Assembly (NCBI GenBank): GCA_902780935.1
Contig: CACZHP010000036.1
Coordinates: 1-61,765 of the forward strand
Length of the DNA stretch: 61,765 nucleotides
Origin: an uncultured Bacteroidia bacterium
Lineage (GTDB): Bacteria; Bacteroidota; Bacteroidia; Bacteroidales; UBA932
Reading direction: 5' to 3'
Under the pieces are notes generated by a model, which did no database searches, was not told the DNA's origin, and saw nothing but the letters and a program-made list of their open reading frames with translations. The translations under genes and the position numbers were made by a program. Shown here one piece after another: positions 52,668 through 59,673 of the stretch (the first letter of the stretch is position 1; every line of letters begins with the position of its first letter).

Positions 52668-53705
52668 TCAATTATCAAGAAATTCGGTGGGAGACAGGCC
52701 TGTAGCCTCCGACGCTTGTTCCACGGATAAACCCATTTGATTTACCAGCCTTCTGGCCGTCAAGATAAGAGCTTGGCGGCCTTTCTCCATGCCTTTCTCC
52801 ATGCCTTTCTCCATGCCTTTCTCCATGCCTTTTTTCATTCCTCTTTCCATTCCCTTTTTCTCACCACGAATCTCAGCGGTGTAAAGTATGTTCTCCCAAT
52901 CTTTTTTTGTTGTCATAGTATCCTCCTTATATTCAGTTTGTTCCCCAGCAGTCAGCCTTTCCAGTTCGCATGCCTCGAACAAGCGGCTGAAAACCTCTTC
53001 AATAAGTCCGGGAGGCCTACCGGCCAAAGTCCCCATATGAGTCAAAGCGAAAGATAGTTTCTCGGCGAAAGAGTCAGAAGCGTTGATATATTCCCTTCGA
53101 TAATTTCCCATCTCCAAAATAATGAACTTGAGACGATCCGTCATGGATTCTCCACTATCTTGCTCACGTAGGCCATATCGATATATTACCTTCTCACCCT
53201 CATGGATCGAAAAGTTGAGAAAGCTAACCACATAAACTGGCTGATAATCAAACTGTTTATCATGCGCCCGGCGGCGTTTCCCCTTATTCTCCGCCTCAAC
53301 TTGCTCTTGAATAGGAAACGTGGAGTAGAATAACGCCCTCTCCGCGAAGTTGATCTGCTCACTTTTCTGCATCTCGACCACGAACCTTACACCTGAAGAA
53401 TCCACACACTCCACATCAAAATAGGCATCGTGACCATCTACGAACGGGTTCACTTTTCGCCTGTTCTTTTTATCGTATCGGATGTCAACAATTTCCCGTT
53501 CCGGGATAAGTTCCCGCAGAATCGCTATTAGCACATCCTTGTTGCCCTCGGCACCAAGGATCTTTTTGAACCATTTGTCATAAAGGATATCGACATACCT
53601 CCCGATCGTTATTCCAGAAATATGTCTGACCCTCGGATCCTCCAGCACAGCAGGAGATTCTTTTACCGGGCTATAGCCCGCCACATTAGTTTTAATCGTT
53701 CGCAT
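52668..53705 (-). CDS. Rpn/PD-(D/E)XK nuclease-family transposase-like protein
   Basis: 345 residues. VRHISGITIGRYVDILYDKW then FKKILG is the usual start, and the nuclease core is visible as DAYFDVECVDSSGVRFVVEM followed by Q (D...ExQ, about residues 91-111). The C-terminal part has a low-complexity GMEKGMEK tract encoded by a 12-bp repeat (52781-52828) and a helix-turn-helix-like end (VEQASEATGLSPTEFL). These proteins promote recombination in enterobacteria and are often multi-copy in Bacteroidales. The gene looks intact and begins at the ATG at 53705. Confidence 0.9.
   Translation of the reverse strand: MRTIKTNVAGYSPVKESPAVLEDPRVRHISGITIGRYVDILYDKWFKKILGAEGNKDVLIAILRELIPEREIVDIRYDKKNRRKVNPFVDGHDAYFDVECVDSSGVRFVVEMQKSEQINFAERALFYSTFPIQEQVEAENKGKRRRAHDKQFDYQPVYVVSFLNFSIHEGEKVIYRYGLREQDSGESMTDRLKFIILEMGNYRREYINASDSFAEKLSFALTHMGTLAGRPPGLIEEVFSRLFEACELERLTAGEQTEYKEDTMTTKKDWENILYTAEIRGEKKGMERGMKKGMEKGMEKGMEKGMEKGRQALILTARRLVNQMGLSVEQASEATGLSPTEFLDN
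52781..52828. repeat. In-frame 12-bp tandem repeat in the Rpn gene
   Basis: CTTTCTCCATGC occurs four times without a mismatch, followed by degenerate copies; on the minus strand it encodes GMEK units. Copy-number change would keep the reading frame and lengthen or shorten a charged helix. Confidence 0.9.
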
Positions 53706-53750
53706 AGCTTAAATTGTTATTCAGTTGGTTAGAAGCCTCCCTGGAACGCA

Positions 53751-53788
53751 CAACGCGAGCTTGGTGCGATATGACCAAACTCGCGTTG
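53751..53788. other. Strong hairpin between Big2 lipoprotein and Rpn gene
   Basis: CAACGCGAGCTTGGT (53751-53765) pairs with ACCAAACTCGCGTTG (53774-53788), one mismatch in 15 bp, loop GCGATATG. It lies 46 nt before the Rpn start on the same strand, without a T-run. It could be a 5'-UTR structure, an element end or a weak terminator for the upstream gene. The rest of the 53706-53867 gap holds no gene. Confidence 0.6.
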
Positions 53789-53867
53789 TAGCCTCAAGGT
53801 GCTACGGCAACCAGACTTCTTGTTTTACAAAATTACTTAATACTTTTAAGAAAAACAAGCTAATAAG

Positions 53868-55745
53868 CTACTCGATCACGCAGAAGGGCTGGAAGGAGAG
53901 CGCTCCTGAATTGTCCGCCGTGAGGATGTTCTTGCCGTTTTTGTACATGCGGTACAGGGAGCCGTTCTCCAGGACAGACAGATAAACGTCTCCTCCTGAT
54001 GTCACCCACATCGGCTCCAAGTAGCCGCTGGCATAAAAGAGGGATATCTCCTGGGAATAGTCGAGAGTCTGGTATATCACGCCGTTTTTGAAAATCCTGA
54101 TCTGTTTCGCGGTCTCATCATTGACAGCGACATACACATCATTGCCTACACAACGCAGGCTCAATTCCAAGTTCTCGTCAACAGCATCGATAACCTTCTC
54201 GAAAGCCCCGTTTTTGTACAGACGGACTGATTCTTTCCCCTCACTATCATAATTACTGGCGGCAATGTAAACGTCACCGGACTCCGTAGTCCCTATTCTA
54301 GGCCTGGCGATGCCGCTCTTCTCAATAAGTTTCTCGGACACCGTTCCATCGGCAGCCAGTTTATACTGCGCGAGATAATGCTGGCTGAAACTGTCCCTGA
54401 TCTGGCAGGAGACGTAGATATCGCCACTGGGAGCGACAGCCATGCTGACAAAGTAAGTTATTATGGCAGAGCCTTTTATGGCGTAATCAGTAATCGTTCC
54501 ATCTTGCTTGGCCTTGACGACTTTATACGTCCCTTCCTTGTCGACATAAAGAACGGCGTAGACACCATTCCGGCAAGACAGGCCATAGACATAGTCACTC
54601 TCATGTCCCGACAGGTTGATAATAGGCTCACGATTCTTGCAGATCCAATGCTCCAGGGCCGATTGATTGAAGTAAACTTCGTATGTGATGAGATCTTCAC
54701 CGACGGCATCAAGATAATGAGCAGTGTAGAAACGGAAAGAAGAGGTGTTGAACATCCCTTTCCTTGGATCAAGTTCCCCGTTTACATATACCTCATTATC
54801 CGACCCTATCGAATAGATGACAGGTCCTTCCACCTTCGCGACATTGACCAGGCACTCCGCTTTGAATCCTCCTTCCTCGGAAGTCGCTGTGACTGTGGCC
54901 GTTCCCTCCTTGATAGCCACGACCTTACCGTCAGAGACTGTGGCAACGGCCGGATCCGAGGAACTCCACGAGACGTTCTTGTTGGCGGCATATTCCGGGT
55001 AAAAGACGACAGTCAGGGTCCTGGAAGTTCCAGCGGCCACGTTGATCTCGTCCACGTCAAGGGATATGCCCTTAAGATCGGTGTTCTGCAGGACTGTCAC
55101 GTCACAGAAGCCTTGTTTGTCTGTGAACGCTTTCGATCGGACCGCTATCCTGACAGTTCCTGGACTGACGGCGGTCAACAGGCCGTTTTGGTCAATAGTC
55201 GCAATATGCGGGGACGGAGATGCCCAGTCAACTTCCTGATTAGCGTCGGCTGGAGTCACCTTGGCCTTCAGCTGGTAGGTCTCCCCTTCCTTAATCTCTA
55301 AGGTGGCAGGGTCGATCGACACTCCAGAGACCTCGGTCGGTGGAATTTCTTTCGCCGTCACCGTCACCGAGCAGGTGGCAGTCTTGGAACCGTCTGTGGT
55401 TGTGACGGTTATCGTGGCCGAACCAGCCTTGACGGCAGTGACTTTACCGTTGTTGTCAACCGAGGCTGTCGAGGCGTCGGAGGATTTCCAGCTTACGGCC
55501 TTGTTCGTGGCGTCGGACGGGGCGACGGTAGCGGTCAGGGTCTCGGAATCGCCTTCAGTCAGGGTGGTGGATGTCTTGTTGAGCGAAACACCGGTCACGG
55601 CCACTGTCTTGGGGCCGTCGTTCCCGCCATTTCCGCCGTTACCTCCCGAAGGGGTTGGCTCTTTTTTGTCGCAGCTAATCAGCATTCCGGCCGAGACCAC
55701 TGCTGCGGCAAAAGCCAGAATAGAGGTCTTGAATAATCTTTTCAT
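53868..55745 (-). CDS. Big2-domain lipoprotein with propeller-like C-terminal region
   Basis: 625 residues. Signal peptide with lipobox Cys25 (MLISC), a short Gly/Asn linker, then three bacterial Ig-like Big2 domains (about 47-131, 140-222 and 225-308; each with SxDxxxATV and GxATITV patterns, for example WKSSDASTASVDNNGKVTAV). The C-terminal 310 residues consist of repeated NGV-Y/DVYVAV/GDVYLSV strand motifs, suggesting a beta-propeller binding domain. Probably a surface adhesin-like protein; ligand unknown. A C8 tract lies in the leader (55775-55782). Confidence 0.8.
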   Translation of the reverse strand: MKRLFKTSILAFAAAVVSAGMLISCDKKEPTPSGGNGGNGGNDGPKTVAVTGVSLNKTSTTLTEGDSETLTATVAPSDATNKAVSWKSSDASTASVDNNGKVTAVKAGSATITVTTTDGSKTATCSVTVTAKEIPPTEVSGVSIDPATLEIKEGETYQLKAKVTPADANQEVDWASPSPHIATIDQNGLLTAVSPGTVRIAVRSKAFTDKQGFCDVTVLQNTDLKGISLDVDEINVAAGTSRTLTVVFYPEYAANKNVSWSSSDPAVATVSDGKVVAIKEGTATVTATSEEGGFKAECLVNVAKVEGPVIYSIGSDNEVYVNGELDPRKGMFNTSSFRFYTAHYLDAVGEDLITYEVYFNQSALEHWICKNREPIINLSGHESDYVYGLSCRNGVYAVLYVDKEGTYKVVKAKQDGTITDYAIKGSAIITYFVSMAVAPSGDIYVSCQIRDSFSQHYLAQYKLAADGTVSEKLIEKSGIARPRIGTTESGDVYIAASNYDSEGKESVRLYKNGAFEKVIDAVDENLELSLRCVGNDVYVAVNDETAKQIRIFKNGVIYQTLDYSQEISLFYASGYLEPMWVTSGGDVYLSVLENGSLYRMYKNGKNILTADNSGALSFQPFCVIE

Positions 55746-55851
55746 CGTGTAACTAATTAATAATTAATAATTTACCCCCCCCAGAAACGTTCCAGGGAGG
55801 GCAATCCGCCTAATTGACGGTCAAACTATGTTTCCTGCTGACCATCAATCA

Positions 55852-55882
55852 CAAAGATAATCATTAATTCATGACATGCAAT
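55852..55882 (-). promoter_or_regulatory. Promoter of the Big2 lipoprotein gene
   Basis: -7 box TATCTTTG (complement of 55852-55859) and TTG (complement of 55879-55881), gap 19 nt. The leader of about 100 nt contains the C8/G8 tract at 55775-55782. Confidence 0.65.
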
Positions 55883-55926
55883 AGTTGTCTAACCTGGCGT
55901 CATTTCTATGAAATGTCAAGCTCGGG

Positions 55927-57279
55927 TCAGGCAGGCCCCTCCATACCCAGAAGTGACACCTGATGCTGGACATCATACGACCGATCCCCTTCCGACCGCC
56001 AGGCCCACCAGTAATATTGCTGCAGACCATCGATTACACAGGGACCGAACGGACCTTCGACCTCGGTGCAGATACCGTGAGAGACGACAATGTGCCGGCC
56101 AGAGTTATTCCCGAAGTAATCTCTGGAAGGGTTGCTGTTCTTGAAAGTCGGATCAACAGGAATCCACCCGTAACCGCTCAAATAGAATTCAGCCCGAATA
56201 TGGTACCCGTCCAGTGGAGAGATCATAAGCAGATGCCGGGCAGGGATGCCCTTCGCCCGAAGAAGGGAGACATACACTGATGTGAATGCTCCGCAATCCC
56301 CTCTCCTGCTCCTCATTATTTCCTCGACAGGATGGAGACCAGTGAAGGCATCACCGTATGTCAGATTCCGGGCTGTCCACTCATAGCACATCCTCGCATA
56401 TGACAGGATATTCATCTCGCTCCGCATCCACAATTCATCGGATATTCTCAGGATATCCTGATTCAAAGGATCGACGATCACACGGCCGTCACAAGAATCC
56501 CGCGATGTGTACCGAAGATATTCAGGAGCCTCCGTGTCGTATGCCTGGATCTTTCCAATCCTCTGGAAATCAGTCTCAACCATATTAAGCTCGGCGTCAA
56601 AGACACAGGAGTTAACCTCCCGGCCGCTCTTGGGAATGTCCCCGCTGATATCAGATACAGCGTACATATTATGGCCATCAGCGCATAAGCCGGGAAACGC
56701 CCCAGCAAACAAGCGAACTTTTGTAACCGTTTGGTACTGATCAGTATGGGGCACGGGAATAACCGAATAGATACGACTGAAACGAGTCGAGTCATATCTT
56801 ATGACCAACGACGAGTGGACTTTGAGTAGGATGTGCGCATGGCGCTTGAATATGTCCGGAAACTGGGTCAACTCATACTCAAGACGCCCGTCACCAACGC
56901 TGAACAGCAGTTTGGCGTTTCTGGCTGACTCGCCAGTATTTGGCCTAGTCGTGATACGGACAACAGACACGCCTGAACCGCCCTCCGAAGAAGATAGGGA
57001 CAACCATTCAGAGGCATATGAGACATTCCACGGCTCGAGAGAAGACACGGAAATAGAGTCCGTCCCGCCTTTGGCGAAAGCCCATAACGGGTCATGAGAA
57101 AAAGGGGTTACCTCAAAACCGTCCGGGGCCACGTAACTCACCGGAGGATCATCTACAGCAGGCGTCTCATGGGCAATCTCGTCCTGTCCGGTATCTATAA
57201 GAATATGACCGGTTTCAGGCTCGCAAGAAATAAAGGACACGATACCAGCGAGAACACCCGCGAAAAAACACCACCTCAT
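55927..57279 (-). CDS. BACON-transglutaminase-like lipoprotein
   Basis: 450 residues. Lipobox Cys19 (SFISC) follows a hydrophobic signal. A BACON-like Ig domain spans about 55-140 (EPWNVSYASEWLSLSSSEGG, closing LEYELTQFP). The C-terminal transglutaminase-like core has the triad Cys329 (RRGDCGAFTSV), His360 (YHIRAEF) and Asp376 (WIPVDPTF), all intact. This fold covers cross-linking enzymes but also proteases and peptidoglycan amidases, so the reaction is open. It lies 39 nt downstream of a 41-residue ORF and is probably transcribed from the promoter at 57490-57520. Confidence 0.85.
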   Translation of the reverse strand: MRWCFFAGVLAGIVSFISCEPETGHILIDTGQDEIAHETPAVDDPPVSYVAPDGFEVTPFSHDPLWAFAKGGTDSISVSSLEPWNVSYASEWLSLSSSEGGSGVSVVRITTRPNTGESARNAKLLFSVGDGRLEYELTQFPDIFKRHAHILLKVHSSLVIRYDSTRFSRIYSVIPVPHTDQYQTVTKVRLFAGAFPGLCADGHNMYAVSDISGDIPKSGREVNSCVFDAELNMVETDFQRIGKIQAYDTEAPEYLRYTSRDSCDGRVIVDPLNQDILRISDELWMRSEMNILSYARMCYEWTARNLTYGDAFTGLHPVEEIMRSRRGDCGAFTSVYVSLLRAKGIPARHLLMISPLDGYHIRAEFYLSGYGWIPVDPTFKNSNPSRDYFGNNSGRHIVVSHGICTEVEGPFGPCVIDGLQQYYWWAWRSEGDRSYDVQHQVSLLGMEGPA

Positions 57280-57318
57280 AAACGCGAAGATAGTGTTTTT
57301 TCCGGTACGGTGCCACCA

Positions 57319-57444
57319 TCAAAGACGGGAGGCGGAATCAAATTCGAGGCCCATGTCGCCCATCATGTCAAGAAGGGCGGAAAGAGAAGACTCAGATGAG
57401 ATCATCGAGGAGAGATTGTCAAGATTGTACTCTGTGTTCTTCAT
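57319..57444 (-). CDS. 41-residue small ORF upstream of the transglutaminase lipoprotein
   Basis: Found by reading the minus strand from the ATG at 57444: it starts MKNTEYNLDN, has SMISSESSLSALLDMMGDMG in the middle and ends FDSASRL, stop TGA at 57319-57321. It is acidic, has no signal peptide, and its middle could form an amphipathic helix. Support for it being real is its position: 45 nt after a full -33/-7 promoter and 39 nt before an intact gene on the same strand. No homologue is known to me, and it lacks the GG leader of class I RiPPs. Confidence 0.55.
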   Translation of the reverse strand: MKNTEYNLDNLSSMISSESSLSALLDMMGDMGLEFDSASRL

Positions 57445-57489
57445 GGCTGTATGTTTTTATCCGTTAAACTTCTATTTTGTTTTCTGTGA

Positions 57490-57528
57490 CAAAGGTACGC
57501 CCCACTTGTGCCAAGTCAAGGCACAAGT
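57490..57528 (-). promoter_or_regulatory. Promoter with palindromic operator for the small ORF/transglutaminase unit
   Basis: -7 box TACCTTTG (complement of 57490-57497) and CTTG (complement of 57517-57520) with 19 nt between. A perfect 9-bp inverted repeat ACTTGTGCC-N7-GGCACAAGT (57504-57512 and 57520-57528) covers the spacer and -33 box, a good position for a repressor dimer. The rest of the 57529-57664 gap is AT-rich, with no further gene supported apart from the possible start of the next one. Confidence 0.6.
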
Positions 57529-57664
57529 AAGACAAATAACCAGATTTTTTAAGATAATTATCCGATTATTTCTTATATTTAGACGAATTAACCTCCAAAG
57601 GCTTAACGTATGGCTGAAGAGAGAAGCTCAGACAAATTAGCAAGATACATGGTATTTCCGCAGC

Positions 57665-58723
57665 GTGATAATATACATTATCCTCGCCGCTGTGGTCTCC
57701 CTTCTGGGCAGGCCCATCATGCGCCTTTTAAGGAAACCGAAGATCAAAGGGAAGAGCGCTCCGGACTGGCTTCTGGCCATAATCACACTGATCCTTATCC
57801 TAGTCATTTTCCTCGGGATCATCACCCAGGTCATTCCGGTCGTCTCGGGGATAATCCAGAGTGTCTCCAACAACCTTGAGAATACCTCGCTCAACACGAC
57901 CGAGATTGTGAGGTGGGCTGACAAGCTTAACGTCTGGCTGATCGACAGGGTTCCGCAGCTGGGTAGGGACTTCAAGATCCAGGAATCCCTCGCCACATGG
58001 CTCAAAAACGCCTTTGACATAACCTCGATCACATCTGTGGTCGGATCAGTGGCCTCCGCCCTGGGCTCTTTTGCCATCGGCCTGTTCTGCGTCGTGTTCA
58101 TCAGTTTCTTCTTCATCAAGGACGACACGCTGTTCCGCAGGATCATCGGTTCAGTAGTGCCGGACAGGCACGAGGAAGAGGCCATCAGCGCCATCGGCGA
58201 CATCGAGCACCTGCTGACCAGATATTTCGGTGGACTCCTGACCGAAGTCATAGGAGTTGCGGCACTGAACTTCCTGGGACTGTGGCTGATAGCCAAGATC
58301 GGCTTCTACCCCGCTATCGGAATCGCTTTCATGGCCGGACTGCTCAACATCATCCCGTACGTAGGGCCTTGGATCGGGGCCGCGATAGGCACGATCCTCG
58401 GCCTGGTCCTGAAATACAGCAGCGCGGCGGCTCTCGGAGTGTACCCGAACTTCTGGGTCGCCCTCATCACTCTGATCGCCATTTTCGCTTTCACTCAGAT
58501 GGTGGACAACTTCCTTTTCCAGCCGGTGATATATTCAAAGAGCATCAAGTCCAGCCCCCTGGAAATATTCATAGTGCTCCTCATGGCAGGCCATGTGGGT
58601 GGCATACTCGGAATGCTGGTGGCCATCCCCTCCTACACTGTCATCAGGGTCATCGCCTCACGGTTCTTCATAGGTTTTAAACCTATACGCAGGCTCATGG
58701 AAGCCACAAGTGAAGAAAAATAA
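57665..58723 (+). CDS. AI-2E family transporter-like membrane protein
   Basis: 352 residues from a GTG at 57665, with about seven membrane segments: residues 1-13 (VIIYIILAAVVSLLGRPIM region), 35-60, and a C-terminal cluster after residue 190 (ALNFLGLWLIAKIGFYPAIG, MAGLLNIIPYVGPWIGAAIG) typical of the AI-2E/PerM family. Homologues carry extra residues before the first segment. Here an in-frame stop at 57638 blocks extension, while WYFRS immediately before the GTG looks conserved. A frame starting at ATG 57610 (MAEERSSDKLARY) would join it with a +1 shift near 57649. The N-terminus is therefore doubtful. AI-2 transport is not implied. Confidence 0.85.
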   Translation: MIIYIILAAVVSLLGRPIMRLLRKPKIKGKSAPDWLLAIITLILILVIFLGIITQVIPVVSGIIQSVSNNLENTSLNTTEIVRWADKLNVWLIDRVPQLGRDFKIQESLATWLKNAFDITSITSVVGSVASALGSFAIGLFCVVFISFFFIKDDTLFRRIIGSVVPDRHEEEAISAIGDIEHLLTRYFGGLLTEVIGVAALNFLGLWLIAKIGFYPAIGIAFMAGLLNIIPYVGPWIGAAIGTILGLVLKYSSAAALGVYPNFWVALITLIAIFAFTQMVDNFLFQPVIYSKSIKSSPLEIFIVLLMAGHVGGILGMLVAIPSYTVIRVIASRFFIGFKPIRRLMEATSEEK

Positions 58724-58735
58724 TATACAAGAATA

Positions 58736-59671
58736 ATGAAAATAGTGTTCCTTGATGCGGCGACAATGGGCTCCACGCCGCTGACCGAGATCGAGAAGCT
58801 CGGAGAACTTACAACCTATGATTCCTCAACCGCCGAAGAGGCCAGGGAGAGGGTGAAGGACGCCGACGTGGCGATTCTAAACAAGATCATCGTGAACAAG
58901 GAGTTCCTCGACGCCGCCCCGAAGCTCAAGCTCATTTGCGAAGCTGGAACCGGGATGAATAATATTGACCTGAAACTCTGTGAGGAAAGAGGTGTGGCCG
59001 CGCGCAACGTGGCGGGCTACTCGACGGACTCCGTGGCCCAGATCACCTGGACCCTTATCCTGGCCCTCGCCGGCAGGCTGTTCCATTATAATGAATATGC
59101 CAGGGACGGGCGTTACGCCTCCGGAAAGATCCACACCGATTCCGCCCACCCCTACACGGAACTCGCGGGAAAGACCATCGGGATCGTCGGGATGGGAGCG
59201 ATCGGAACCAAGGTGGCGAAGATCGCCGAGATGTTCGGAATGAAGGTTATATATTACTCAACCTCAGGTACTTCCCATTGCAAGGAATATCCTTCAGTCC
59301 CGATTGAGACCCTCCTGAAGGAAGCGGATGTCGTCAGCATCCACGCTCCGTACAACGAGCGCACCGCCGGACTCATCGACTACGACAAGATGCTCCTGAT
59401 GAAGCCCACCGCCTGGCTGGTGAACACCGGCCGAGGCGGGATTGCGGTCGAGAAGGATCTCGCCAGGATCATCGACGAGGACAGGATCGCCGGAATAGGC
59501 CTGGATGTTTATGAGAAAGAGCCGCTTCCGCTTGACAGTCCCCTGCTCCACACGAGCCACCCGGAGAAGATAATCCTCACTCCCCACATAGCCTGGTCCA
59601 GCGTCGAGTCCCGCCAGAGGCTCGCCGACGAGATGGCCCGAAACATAAGAGAATATTTTAATATCAAATAA
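58736..59671 (+). CDS. D-isomer-specific 2-hydroxyacid dehydrogenase
   Basis: 311 residues. NAD-binding motif GIVGMGAIGTKVAKIAEMFG (about 143-162), catalytic Arg in VNTGRGGIAV (about 225), Glu in GLDVYEKEPLP and His in LTPHIAWSS near the end, so the active site is complete. Family members act on glycerate, lactate, hydroxypyruvate or similar acids; sequence alone does not settle the substrate, though the overall form resembles glycerate dehydrogenases. It is 12 nt after the AI-2E gene and 2 nt before the next gene. Confidence 0.9.
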   Translation: MKIVFLDAATMGSTPLTEIEKLGELTTYDSSTAEEARERVKDADVAILNKIIVNKEFLDAAPKLKLICEAGTGMNNIDLKLCEERGVAARNVAGYSTDSVAQITWTLILALAGRLFHYNEYARDGRYASGKIHTDSAHPYTELAGKTIGIVGMGAIGTKVAKIAEMFGMKVIYYSTSGTSHCKEYPSVPIETLLKEADVVSIHAPYNERTAGLIDYDKMLLMKPTAWLVNTGRGGIAVEKDLARIIDEDRIAGIGLDVYEKEPLPLDSPLLHTSHPEKIILTPHIAWSSVESRQRLADEMARNIREYFNIK

Positions 59672-59673
59672 TT

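Noticed and set aside
52781-52828. Tandem repeats as a possible CRISPR array
   Set aside because: The units are 12 bp, contiguous without spacers, and code for GMEK within an intact gene.
57610-57879. 89-codon ORF starting MAEERSSDKLARY as a separate gene
   Set aside because: Beyond the first 13 residues it is out-of-frame reading of the AI-2E gene; only its 5' end may be meaningful, as noted in the findings.
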